Source: Paeniroseomonas aquatica
GTDB lineage: Bacteria > Pseudomonadota > Alphaproteobacteria > Acetobacterales > Acetobacteraceae
Direction of reading: 5' to 3'
Assembly (NCBI RefSeq): GCF_030409335.1
Contig: NZ_JAUFPN010000186.1
Span: 1 to 38,388 of the forward strand
Length of the DNA: 38,388 nt
The translations under genes and the position numbers were made by a program. The number at the start of each line of letters is the position of its first letter. Position 1 is the first letter of the stretch. The notes under the pieces are model-generated. The model was not told the DNA's origin. It saw only the letters and a program-made list of their open reading frames with translations, and ran no database searches. This document shows, in pieces, positions 7,548 to 14,982 of this stretch.

Positions 7548-8933
7548 ATGGGTTCCCGGAAGGATTTGTGGCTCAGCCTGGCTGGCCTCGTCGTCGCGCT
7601 GGTATGGCCGATCCTGGTCGTCGGCTATCCGCTGCTGTTCTGGGACTCCCTCGACTACCTGGGCACCGGCATCGAGCTCGGCTACGGCACGCTGCGGCCG
7701 CCGGTCTACGCCTACTTGATCCGGCTGCTGCACTGGAACCTGTCGCTCTGGCCGGTCATCCTGGGCCAGGTGGCGCTGGCGGTCTGGCTGATCTGGCGGG
7801 CCATGGACGCGCTGCAGGTGCCCTGGCGCAGCCGCCTCGCGGCGCCCGTCCTCATCGCCCTGTCCAGCCTGCCCTTCTTCGTCATCTGGGTGATGGCGGA
7901 CATCCTGACCGGGCTGATGGTGCTGGCGGCCTTCATCCTCGTCGCGCGGCCGCCGGTCCGCGGCTGGGAGCATGCGCTGGTGGCCGGCTTCGCCTTCCTG
8001 GCCGGCATGGCGCATGTCACGCACCTGCCGCTGCTGCTCGGCATCGGCCTCGTCCTGCTGGCCGCCGCTCTGCTCTGGCCCGGGCTCGGGCTGTCGCGCG
8101 GCGCGGCGCTCGGCCTGATCGGCGCCCCGGTGCTGGCGGCCTGCCTGCTGGTGGCGGCTAACCTCGCGCTCTACGGCGTCGCCCGGGTGACCTACTCGAG
8201 CCCCGCCCTGGCGCTGACCCGGCAGGTCGAGGACGGGCTGACCCAGCGCACGCTCGACGCCGAATGCCCGACGCGGCGGTGGCGGCTCTGCGACGAGCGC
8301 GCGGCGCTGGAGGGGGCCACCTCGCTCTGGTTCGGCTTCGCCGACGACAGCCCGCTGCAGGCCCGGCTCGGCGGCATGGTGGGCTACGCGGCGGAGGCGG
8401 CGGAGATCGTCTCGGCCACCACCCGGCGGTACTGGCGGGATTCGCTCACCGCCGGCATCGAGCGGGCCGGCGCCATCCTGCTCTCGCGCGACAGCGCCTC
8501 CTTCGGGGCGCGGCGGGACCAGGCGGCCATCCTGGATCTGCTGCGCAGTCACCGCTACGGCTACCTGGACGGCGGCCTCGACCGGCCGCTGAACACGGCC
8601 GAGCTCACCGCCGCCGCCCGGCCCGGCGACCTGACCGCCCTGGCCTGGGCGCCGCTGCTGGCGGTCGGCGGGCTGATCGCCTGGCGCCGCCGGGCGCCCC
8701 TGGCGGCGGTCTTCCTCGGCGTCACCCTGGCGGCGATCATCGGCAATGCCCTCGTCATCGGCGTCGGCGGCGACGTGGAGGGCCGGTACCACGGCCGGCT
8801 GGCCTGGCTCGCGGTCTTCGGCTGCTTCCTGGCCGCCACCTCGCGGGCGGTCAGCCGGTCCGACCGGTCCGCCGCCCCGGCGCCGCCCAGCTTCGGGAAG
8901 CTCGAGCCCGGGCAGACCGGCTACGCGACCTGA
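7548..8933 (+). CDS. Polytopic membrane protein, possibly GT-C-like
   Basis: 461 residues. Roughly eight to ten membrane helices, most in residues 8-215 and again in about 365-430, with a soluble segment of about 140 residues between (VEDGLTQRTLDAECPTR...). The first extracytoplasmic loop, LLFWDSLDYLGTG followed by RPPVYAYLIRLL, resembles the acidic first loop of GT-C glycosyltransferases (PMT/ArnT-like). That is an inference from topology and one acidic motif, not a family match. ATG at 7548 follows TTAGGAATATC and is the first start next to the first helix (DLWLSLAGLVVALVWPI). A paired Cys (AECPT, RLCDE) in the soluble loop could form a disulfide. Function otherwise unknown. Convergent with the next gene. 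Confidence 0.7.
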   Translation: MGSRKDLWLSLAGLVVALVWPILVVGYPLLFWDSLDYLGTGIELGYGTLRPPVYAYLIRLLHWNLSLWPVILGQVALAVWLIWRAMDALQVPWRSRLAAPVLIALSSLPFFVIWVMADILTGLMVLAAFILVARPPVRGWEHALVAGFAFLAGMAHVTHLPLLLGIGLVLLAAALLWPGLGLSRGAALGLIGAPVLAACLLVAANLALYGVARVTYSSPALALTRQVEDGLTQRTLDAECPTRRWRLCDERAALEGATSLWFGFADDSPLQARLGGMVGYAAEAAEIVSATTRRYWRDSLTAGIERAGAILLSRDSASFGARRDQAAILDLLRSHRYGYLDGGLDRPLNTAELTAAARPGDLTALAWAPLLAVGGLIAWRRRAPLAAVFLGVTLAAIIGNALVIGVGGDVEGRYHGRLAWLAVFGCFLAATSRAVSRSDRSAAPAPPSFGKLEPGQTGYAT

Positions 8934-8963
8934 GGCCGCGGGTGTGCCCTCGGGCCGCGGTCG

Positions 8964-9401
8964 TCAGCGGCGGCGCCCGGCGGCGATGAGCTCGGCCATG
9001 GCGCCGATGGCGAGCTCGTAGCCGCGGACGCCGAGGCCGCAGATGCTGGCGGTGGCGGCGAGGCTGGTGAAGGTCCTGGCGCGGAAGCCCTCGCGCCGGT
9101 GGAGGTTCGCCCGGTGGACCTCGATCACCGGCCCGTCCAGCATCAGCATCGCATCCATGACCGCGATGGAGCTGTGCGCGAGGCTGGCCGCGTCGATGAG
9201 CAGCCCGTCGGCGCCGCGGGCTTCCTGCACCCAGTCGATGAGCTGGCCTTCGTCGTTGGTCTGGCGGAGGTCGAGCAGCAGCCCCGCCCGCTCCGCGGCC
9301 CGGTGGCAGCGGGCGCTGACGGCGGGGAAATTCTCCTGCTCCTCGCCCACGGCGCCGAGGCGGTCGGCATGGGGACCGTTGAGGAAGAACACCGTGGGCA
9401 T
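8964..9401 (-). CDS. Type II 3-dehydroquinase-like protein with altered active site
   Basis: 145 residues, the length and fold of type II 3-dehydroquinate dehydratase (AroQ), which catalyses the third shikimate step. Conserved parts: VFFLNGP at the N-terminus, RQTNDEGQLIDWV (normally QSNxEG), HSSIAVMDAM, and VIEVHRANLHRREGFR with the catalytic-type His, then GLGVRGYELAI. But the segment that normally reads LGxREPxxYG, with the catalytic Arg and Tyr, is LGAVGEEQENFP. The NPGA loop with its substrate-binding Asn is IDAAS. So the fold is clear but standard dehydroquinase activity is doubtful. It lies between a membrane-protein gene and a divergently transcribed D-amino-acid oxidoreductase. It may be a repurposed paralogue; a housekeeping aroQ is expected elsewhere. 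Confidence 0.8.
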   Translation of the reverse strand: MPTVFFLNGPHADRLGAVGEEQENFPAVSARCHRAAERAGLLLDLRQTNDEGQLIDWVQEARGADGLLIDAASLAHSSIAVMDAMLMLDGPVIEVHRANLHRREGFRARTFTSLAATASICGLGVRGYELAIGAMAELIAAGRRR

Positions 9402-9577
9402 GGCGGGATGGTTCCACAACCGTGACGCTGGCGCCAGCCTCGCGTGGCCGGCCGGCCCGGGTTTCGGCCGGGCGGCTTTTGCGGGCAGTATCGCGGGCCG
9501 GACCGTGCCCGGATTGGAATCGTGTCGCATCCGCTGCGGTCGCCCCCGGGCGGCCGGGCCAGAAGGAGAGTGAAGGC

Positions 9578-10819
9578 ATGCCGCGTTCGGCGATCGTGCT
9601 CGGGGCTGGGATGGTCGGCGTCTCCGTCGCCCTGCATCTGCGGCGGCGGGGCTATGATGTCGCCCTGCTGGACCGCCAGGGGCCGGGCGAGGGCGCCTCC
9701 TTCGGCAATGGCGGGCTGATCCAGCGCGAGGCGGTCTATCCGCATCCCTTCCCGCGGGCGCTGGCGGAGCTGCGGCGCATCGCCGGCAACCGCGCCGTCG
9801 ACGTCTCCTACCATCCGCTGGCGCTGCCGGGCTTCGTCTCGCCGCTGCTGCGCTACTGGTGGAACTCGGAGCCGCGCCGCTACCTGGCCGCGGTGGAGGC
9901 CTATTCCCGGCTGATCGCCACCTGCGTCGACGAGCACCTGGCGCTGGCCGCCGGCACCGAGGCCATGCCGCTGCTGCGGCCGATCGGCTGGATGCGGCTG
10001 TTCGGCAACCCGGCGCTGCTGGAAGCCGCCCTGGCCCAGGCCGAGACCGCGCAGCGCGACTACGGCGTGCACTACGCCGCGCTCGACACCAAGGCGCTGG
10101 CGGCGGCCGAGCCGCATCTGCTGGTCGAGCGCGCCGGCGCCATCCACTGGACCGACCCGCTCTCGGTCAGCGACCCGCATGCGCTGACCCTCGCCTATGC
10201 CGGCATGTTCGAGGCCGAGGGCGGCAGCCTCGGCCGCGGCGACGCGGCCAGCCTGCAGCGGACCGGCGCCGGCTGGCGGGTGGAGACCGCCGCCGGCCCG
10301 GTGGAGGCGGCCGAGGTGGTGGTCGCGCTCGGCGCCGCCTCGGACCGGCTCACCCGCCGCTTCGGCTATGCGCCGCCGACCTTCGGCAAGCGCGGCTACC
10401 ACATGCACTACGGGCTGAAGGGCAATGCGACGCTGCACCGCCCGATCCTCGACACCGACAGCGGCTTCCTGCTGGCGCCGATGCGGGCCGGCATCCGGCT
10501 GACCACCGGCGCCGAATTCGCCCGGCCAGACGCGCCGCCGAGCCCGGTGCAACTCGACCGCGCCGAGCCGGTGGCTCGCAGCCTGCTGCCGCTGGCCGAC
10601 CGGGTGGAGGCGACGCCCTGGATGGGCACCCGCCCCTGCACCCCGGACATGCTGCCGATCATCGGCCCGCTGCCGCGCCAGCCCGGCGCCTGGTGCGCCT
10701 TCGGCCATGCCCACCAGGGGCTGACCCTCGGCCCGACCACCGGGCGGATGCTGGCCGAGATGATGCTGGGCGAGACGCCCTTCGTCAGCCCCGAGCCCTA
10801 CCGGCCAGCGCGCTTCTAG
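9578..10819 (+). CDS. DadA-like FAD-dependent D-amino-acid dehydrogenase
   Basis: 413 residues of the DAO/glycine-oxidase superfamily, closest in pattern to D-amino-acid dehydrogenase small subunit (DadA). The N-terminus SAIVLGAGMVGVSVALHLRR is the Rossmann FAD-binding motif, followed by the acidic VALLDR and GASFGNGGLIQ, typical of DadA. RPCTPDMLPIIGPLP and GHAHQGLTLGPTTGRMLAE near the C-terminus are the second FAD-binding segment. Such enzymes deaminate D-amino acids to 2-oxo acids and ammonia, passing electrons to the respiratory chain. ATG at 9578 has an AAGGAGAG ribosome site 8 nt upstream. It diverges from the dehydroquinase-like gene and converges with the N-carbamoyl-D-amino-acid hydrolase gene (6 bp apart), which could supply its substrate. 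Confidence 0.87.
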   Translation: MPRSAIVLGAGMVGVSVALHLRRRGYDVALLDRQGPGEGASFGNGGLIQREAVYPHPFPRALAELRRIAGNRAVDVSYHPLALPGFVSPLLRYWWNSEPRRYLAAVEAYSRLIATCVDEHLALAAGTEAMPLLRPIGWMRLFGNPALLEAALAQAETAQRDYGVHYAALDTKALAAAEPHLLVERAGAIHWTDPLSVSDPHALTLAYAGMFEAEGGSLGRGDAASLQRTGAGWRVETAAGPVEAAEVVVALGAASDRLTRRFGYAPPTFGKRGYHMHYGLKGNATLHRPILDTDSGFLLAPMRAGIRLTTGAEFARPDAPPSPVQLDRAEPVARSLLPLADRVEATPWMGTRPCTPDMLPIIGPLPRQPGAWCAFGHAHQGLTLGPTTGRMLAEMMLGETPFVSPEPYRPARF

Positions 10820-10825
10820 GGAGCG

Positions 10826-11788
10826 TCAGCCCGCCGGCGTCCAGGCCGGCGGCGCCACGCTGCCGGTCTGCGCGGTGATGCGGCCATAGGCCTCCGGCCG
10901 GCGGTGGCGGGCGAAGTCGAAGATCGTGGTCCGCCCCAGCTCGCACATCGCCAGATCGCAGTCGGCGACGATCAGCTCGTCGCCCCAGCTGGTCGCCTGG
11001 GCCATGATCTCGCCGGAGGGATTGACGATGATGGAATGGCCGAACAGCTCGTGCCCGTCCTCGTCGCCGGCCTTGGCGACGCCGGCGGCGAAGCAGGCGT
11101 TCTGGTAGCAGCCGGCCTGGATGCTGAGGTGGCTGTGGGCGACCCGCAGGTGGTGCGCCTCGAAGCCGCGGTTCTCCATGTTCAGGCTCGGCGTGTTGTA
11201 GCCGAGCATGACGAGCTCGACCTGCTGCAGCCCGAGCACCCGCCAGCCCTCCGGCCAGCGCCGGTCGTTGCAGATCAGCATGCCGATGTTGACCTCGTTC
11301 TCGCCGATGGGCGCCCGCACCACCGGGAAGCCGAGGTCGCCCACCTCGAAGTAGCGCTTCTCCAGGTGCTGCACCTTCCGCTGCGGGTCGTATTCGCGGT
11401 GCCCGGGCAGGTGCACCTTGCGGTACTTCAGCACCACCTCGCCATTCGGGTGGACATAGACCGCGGTGTTGTAGCGGTGCCCGTCCGGCGTCTTCTCGGC
11501 ATAGCCGAGGTGGAAGCCGAGGTTGTACTTCCGCGCCGCCGCGAACAGCGGCGCCGTCGCGTCGGAGGGGAGGGCGGTCTCGTACCAATGGTCCGCCTGG
11601 GCCAGATCCGCCTCGTACCAGCGCGGGAAGAAGGTGGTCAGCGCCAGCTCGGGGAAGACCACCACCTCGGCGCCGCGGCGATGCGCCGTCTCCATCAGCC
11701 GCACCATGCGGCCGACCGCGACGTCGCGGCCCTCGGCCTTCTGGATGGGGCCGAGCTGGGCGGCGGCGAGGACGAGGCGGCGGGACAT
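10826..11788 (-). CDS. N-carbamoyl-D-amino-acid hydrolase (nitrilase superfamily)
   Basis: 320 residues of the carbon-nitrogen hydrolase family. The catalytic triad is visible: Glu47 in VVFPELALTTFFPRW, Lys124 in KYRKVHLPGH and Cys173 in GMLICNDRRWPE. The order, spacing and the surrounding words (VHLPGHREYDP, NDRRWPEGWRVLG, GYNTPSLNMENRG) match D-carbamoylase (DCase), which hydrolyses N-carbamoyl-D-amino acids to D-amino acids, CO2 and ammonia. DCase is usually the second step of hydantoin breakdown. No hydantoinase is in this window, although the amidohydrolase at 5609-7327 deals with related N-acyl-D-amino acids. ATG at 11788 begins MSRRLVLAAAQLGPI, the family N-terminus. It diverges from a Bug-type binding protein gene at 100 bp, which may be its uptake receptor. 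Confidence 0.9.
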   Translation of the reverse strand: MSRRLVLAAAQLGPIQKAEGRDVAVGRMVRLMETAHRRGAEVVVFPELALTTFFPRWYEADLAQADHWYETALPSDATAPLFAAARKYNLGFHLGYAEKTPDGHRYNTAVYVHPNGEVVLKYRKVHLPGHREYDPQRKVQHLEKRYFEVGDLGFPVVRAPIGENEVNIGMLICNDRRWPEGWRVLGLQQVELVMLGYNTPSLNMENRGFEAHHLRVAHSHLSIQAGCYQNACFAAGVAKAGDEDGHELFGHSIIVNPSGEIMAQATSWGDELIVADCDLAMCELGRTTIFDFARHRRPEAYGRITAQTGSVAPPAWTPAG

Positions 11789-11888
11789 GCGGTGGCTCCG
11801 GCGAGGGTTGCCGCAGCTTTCCCCCGGCCGCAGGCTGATGACAAGTGGGCGGCCTTGCGGCATGTCCGCCGCCAGGAGGACCGCCCCG

Positions 11889-12860
11889 ATGCTCACCCGC
11901 CGCACCACCCTCGCGCTCGCCGGCGCCACGCTCGCCACCCCCGCGCTATCTCAGGGCAGCGATTTTCCCAACCGTCCGCTGCGCATGGTCATCCCCTTCC
12001 CGCCGGGCGGCGGCAGCGACATCCTCGGCCGGCTGCTGGCCCAGCGGATCGGCGATGCCCTCGGCCAGCCGGTGGTGCCGGAGAACCGGTCGGGTGCCGG
12101 CGGCAACATCGGCACCGATGCCGTGGCGAAGTCCCCGCCCGATGGCTACACGCTGGTGACGGTCTTCAACACCATCGTGGTCAACCAATTCGTCTTCCGC
12201 TCGATGCCCTTCGACCTGAAGAAGGACCTGACCCCGGTCGCCCGGGTGGCGCTGGCCCCCACCGTCATCGCCGGCGGGCCGAAGCTGAAGGCGCGCGACC
12301 TGGCCGAGGTCATCGCCATCTCCCGCGCCCAGCCCGGGTCGCTGAACCATGGCACCCCCGGCCTCGGCACCATCACCCATGTCAGCGCCGAGCTGATGGA
12401 TGCGATGTCCGGCGGCAAGCTGACCCATGTGCACTACCGCGGCACCGGTCCGGCGGTGACCGCCGCCGTCGCCGGCGAGGTCGAGCTGGTCTCCGCCCCC
12501 TGGTCGGCGGTCGAGGGGCTGGTCAAGGGCGGCCAGCTCCGGGCGCTGGGCAACCTCGCCGCCGCCGACAGCCCGCTGATGCCGGGGGTGCCGACCGTCG
12601 CCGCCGCCGCCGGCCTGCCCGGCTATGCCGTGGACAATTGGGGCGCCGTGCTGGCCCCTGCCGGCCTCCCCCCCGCCGTGCTGGCGAAGATCACCGCCGC
12701 CGTCCGCCAGGCGGTGGATACGCCCGAGGGCCGGCAGGCCATGGCCGCCCGCGGGATCGAGGCCGCCTATGCCGACGGCCCGGCGCTCGCCCGCATCATC
12801 GAGGAGGATGGCGCCCGCTGGGAGCCGGTGATCCGCAAGGCGGATATCCGCGTCGAATAG
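11889..12860 (+). CDS. Bug/TctC-family periplasmic substrate-binding protein
   Basis: 323 residues. A cleavable signal with a twin-arginine-like start (MLTRRTTLALAGATLATPALSQ) precedes the mature domain. The family words are present: PNRPLRMVIPFPPGGGSDILGR, NRSGAGGNIGTDAVAKSPPDGY and, later, GELELVSAPW-like and PAGLPPAVLAKI segments. Bug proteins bind organic acids, amino acids or related small molecules, classically for the tripartite tricarboxylate transporter; no TctA or TctB membrane subunit is nearby, as is common for orphan Bug genes. The ATG at 11889 is preferred over one at 11862 because an AGGAGGA site lies 8 nt before it. Divergent from the N-carbamoyl-D-amino-acid hydrolase gene, so a D-amino-acid derivative is a possible ligand. 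Confidence 0.9.
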   Translation: MLTRRTTLALAGATLATPALSQGSDFPNRPLRMVIPFPPGGGSDILGRLLAQRIGDALGQPVVPENRSGAGGNIGTDAVAKSPPDGYTLVTVFNTIVVNQFVFRSMPFDLKKDLTPVARVALAPTVIAGGPKLKARDLAEVIAISRAQPGSLNHGTPGLGTITHVSAELMDAMSGGKLTHVHYRGTGPAVTAAVAGEVELVSAPWSAVEGLVKGGQLRALGNLAAADSPLMPGVPTVAAAAGLPGYAVDNWGAVLAPAGLPPAVLAKITAAVRQAVDTPEGRQAMAARGIEAAYADGPALARIIEEDGARWEPVIRKADIRVE

Positions 12861-12891
12861 GGCAATGCAACCCTGGGTATAGGGGACTGGG

Positions 12892-12909
12892 GCGCTACCA
12901 CCATAGCGC
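12892..12909. other. Perfect 6-bp inverted repeat after the Bug gene
   Basis: GCGCTA and TAGCGC are separated by CCACCA, 32 nt after the Bug stop codon and 80 nt before a small ORF. It could be a weak terminator hairpin or an operator half-site pair. There is no T-tract; an A-rich stretch (GAAGAAAA) follows instead. Confidence 0.4.
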
Positions 12910-12988
12910 GAAGAAAATGCATGCCTGGACACCCGTTACGCATCCGGAGGGTCGCCTTCTGCGTAATGCCCTACCGGAGGGTGTGCAG

Positions 12989-13216
12989 ATGCCGCAGGGA
13001 TGCGATGAACCGACAGGCGGGGGTGGGCGGCGCGAGGGCTCGGCCGAGGCGCGCGGCGCCGATGAGCTGGGGATGTCCCTCGGCCTCGCCATCCTTGCCG
13101 CCGATGCCATGGGCCTGCCGGGCACCCGCGCCGCCCTGGCGGCGGCGCTGCGCTGCCTCGATGCCGAGGCCCCCGGCGCGGACTGGCTCGAGGCGAGGCC
13201 GGGCGCCGAGCGCTGA
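12989..13216 (+). CDS. Small hypothetical protein
   Basis: A 75-codon ORF with an unusually good ribosome site: GGAGG ends 8 nt before the ATG. Codon third positions are almost all G or C, as in the real genes here. The N-terminal part is polar and Gly/Arg-rich; the C-terminal half (MSLGLAILAADAMGLP then RAALAAALRCLDAEA) would form two amphipathic or hydrophobic helices. No family is recognised. An in-frame ATG at 12917 would lengthen it to 99 codons without a comparable ribosome site. It ends at a hairpin shared with the convergent MFS gene. It could still be a chance ORF in GC-rich DNA. Confidence 0.45.
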   Translation: MPQGCDEPTGGGGRREGSAEARGADELGMSLGLAILAADAMGLPGTRAALAAALRCLDAEAPGADWLEARPGAER

Positions 13217-13231
13217 GGCCGGCGCCCGGCC
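13217..13231. terminator. Short GC hairpin between convergent genes
   Basis: GGCCGG (13217-13222), loop CGC, CCGGCC (13226-13231). It starts immediately after the small ORF's TGA and its last base is the first base of the MFS stop codon on the other strand. It could act for both directions; there is no T-tract. Confidence 0.4.
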
Positions 13232-14445
13232 TAGCGCCGCGCCGGCTGCTTCGGCAGGAAGACCATCAGCAGGCCGAGCGCCGGCAGGAAGGCGCAGACC
13301 TGGTAGACCGTGCGGATGCTGGTCATGTCGGCCAGCTGCCCGAGCGCCGCCGCCCCGAGGCCCCCGAGGCCGAAGGAGAAGCCGAAGAACATCCCGGCCA
13401 CCAGCCCGACCCGCCCCGGCAGCAGCTCCTGCGCATAGACCAGGATGGCCGAGAAGGCGGAGGCCATGATGAGGGCGATGACGACCGAGAGGATGCCGGT
13501 CAGCGCCAGCCCGACATGCGGCAGCGCCAGGGTGAAGGGCAGCGCGCCCAGGATCGAGACCCACATCACCGGCACCCGGCCGATGCGGTCCGCGACCGCC
13601 CCGCCGATCAGCGTGCCGACCACCAGCGCCGCCAGGAAGGCGAAGAGGAACATCTGCGCGACGGGCACCGAGACGTGGAATTTATCGATTAGGTAGAAGG
13701 TGTAGTAGCTGCTCAGGCTGGCGGTATAGACGTTCTTCGAGAAGAGCAGCGCCACCAGCACCGCGATCGCCAGCCCGACCTTGGCCCGCGGCAGCGGCGC
13801 CGCCCCCGCCGCCCGGCCCTTGGCCGCCGGCCGCGCCGCCTGGTTGCGGGCGTACCAGCCGCCGACCTGGAACAGCACGACCATCCCGAGCAGCGCCGCG
13901 CCGGAGAACCAGACCAGGCTGCGCTGCCCGTGCGGCACCACGATGAAGGCCGCCAGCAGCGGCCCCGCCGCCGAGCCGGTGTTGCCGCCCACCTGGAACA
14001 GCGACTGCGCCAGGCCGTAGCGCCCGCCCGAGGCCATCCGCGCCACCCGCGAGGCCTCCGGATGGAAGACCGAGGACCCCATGCCCACCAGCGCCGCCGC
14101 CAGCAATATCAGCGGATAGCTCGCCGCCTGCGCCAGCAGGATCAGCCCGACCAGGGTGAAGCCCATGCCGATGGCCAGCGAATAGGGCATCGGCCGCTTG
14201 TCGGTCACCATGCCCACCACCGGCTGCAGCAGCGAGGCGGTGCACTGGAAGGCCAGGGTGATCAGCCCGATCTGGCCGAAGTCGAGGCCGTAGGAGGTTT
14301 TCAGGATGGGATAGATCGCCGGCACCAGCGACTGCATCAGGTCGTTGAGGAAGTGGCAGAAGCTCAGCGAGAGGATGACCGCGAAGGTGGTGCCCGCCAC
14401 CGGGGCCGCCTTCGGGGCCGGGGCATCGATGGTCTGCTCGCTCAC
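13231..14445 (-). CDS. MFS transporter, fosmidomycin-resistance (Fsr) type
   Basis: 404 residues with about twelve membrane helices in two halves. The loop GMGSSVFHPEASRVARMASG followed by RYGLAQSLFQVGGNTGSAAG is the hallmark of the Fsr subfamily of major facilitator efflux pumps, which in E. coli exports fosmidomycin. FCHFLNDLMQSLVPAIYPI in helix 1 also matches. The likely role is drug or metabolite efflux across the inner membrane driven by protons; real substrates are unknown. The start is taken as GTG at 14445 (VSEQTIDAPAP), with GAGG about 9 nt upstream, because the longer frame reads into unrelated antisense. It diverges from the carboxymuconolactone-decarboxylase-family gene across 111 bp. 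Confidence 0.88.
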   Translation of the reverse strand: MSEQTIDAPAPKAAPVAGTTFAVILSLSFCHFLNDLMQSLVPAIYPILKTSYGLDFGQIGLITLAFQCTASLLQPVVGMVTDKRPMPYSLAIGMGFTLVGLILLAQAASYPLILLAAALVGMGSSVFHPEASRVARMASGGRYGLAQSLFQVGGNTGSAAGPLLAAFIVVPHGQRSLVWFSGAALLGMVVLFQVGGWYARNQAARPAAKGRAAGAAPLPRAKVGLAIAVLVALLFSKNVYTASLSSYYTFYLIDKFHVSVPVAQMFLFAFLAALVVGTLIGGAVADRIGRVPVMWVSILGALPFTLALPHVGLALTGILSVVIALIMASAFSAILVYAQELLPGRVGLVAGMFFGFSFGLGGLGAAALGQLADMTSIRTVYQVCAFLPALGLLMVFLPKQPARR

Positions 14446-14556
14446 GCCGCGATCCTCGTCCTGCGCCGGCCAGTATAGGCGCAATCGGACGACTGACCAG
14501 CTTCCCACCCCCGCCGGACGCGCTAGGCTGGCCTGCGTCAGGAAGGGAACAGGACC

Positions 14557-14949
14557 ATGGCGAAGAGCGCGATGCACAAGAAGGGCTCGGCGGTCCGCGA
14601 GGAGCTGATGGGCAAGGCGATGGCCAGCAAGATGGCCACCACCGTCTACAACGACCCGCTGATGGAAGGCTTCGCCGACTGGACCCGCGAGGCGGTCTTC
14701 GGCCTGCTCTGGACCCGGCCGGGCCTCGACCTCAAGACCCGCGCCCTGATCACTGTCATCACCGATACCTCGACCGCCGCCTGGCCGGAGCTGCGCATCC
14801 ACCTGCGGATGGCGCGCAACCAGGGCTGGACCGAGGCCGAACTGGGCGAGGCGCTGCTGCACACGGCGGGCTACATCGGCGCCCCCTCGGTGCGGGAGGC
14901 GCTGCTGGTGGCGCGCGAGGTCTTCGAGGAAATGCGCGCCGAGGCCTGA
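14557..14949 (+). CDS. Carboxymuconolactone decarboxylase-family protein
   Basis: 130 residues of the CMD/AhpD-like all-helical family. LDLKTRALITVITDTSTAAW followed by ELRIHLRMARNQGWTEAELGEALLHTAGYIGAPS is the core CMD motif with its conserved His. It lacks the CxxC of AhpD peroxidase-type members, so it belongs with the decarboxylase-like group. The canonical enzyme decarboxylates 4-carboxymuconolactone in protocatechuate breakdown, but many homologues have no proven activity and no other pathway gene is here. ATG at 14557 has AGGAAGGGAA upstream. The gene ends in a strong hairpin. Confidence 0.85.
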   Translation: MAKSAMHKKGSAVREELMGKAMASKMATTVYNDPLMEGFADWTREAVFGLLWTRPGLDLKTRALITVITDTSTAAWPELRIHLRMARNQGWTEAELGEALLHTAGYIGAPSVREALLVAREVFEEMRAEA

Positions 14950-14970
14950 GGGGCGCCGGTCCGGCGCCCC
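14950..14970 (+). terminator. Strong GC hairpin after the CMD-family gene
   Basis: GGGGCGCC (14950-14957) and GGCGCCCC (14963-14970) flank the loop GGTCC and start at the base after TGA. The two converging genes on either side (CMD-family rightward, binding protein leftward) end within 33 bp, so it may serve both. No T-tract. Confidence 0.6.
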
Positions 14971-14982
14971 GGCCGTCGCCGG

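Noticed and set aside
4425-8792. 1455-codon open frame on the - strand
   Set aside because: Only the last 393 codons are the real acyl-CoA-dehydrogenase-like gene. The rest overlaps the deacylase gene and an antisense membrane gene.
8936-8960. CCGCGG pair between the membrane protein and dehydroquinase-like genes as a terminator
   Set aside because: CCGCGG is self-palindromic and frequent in this DNA; pairing is only 6 bp with a 13-nt loop and no T-tract.
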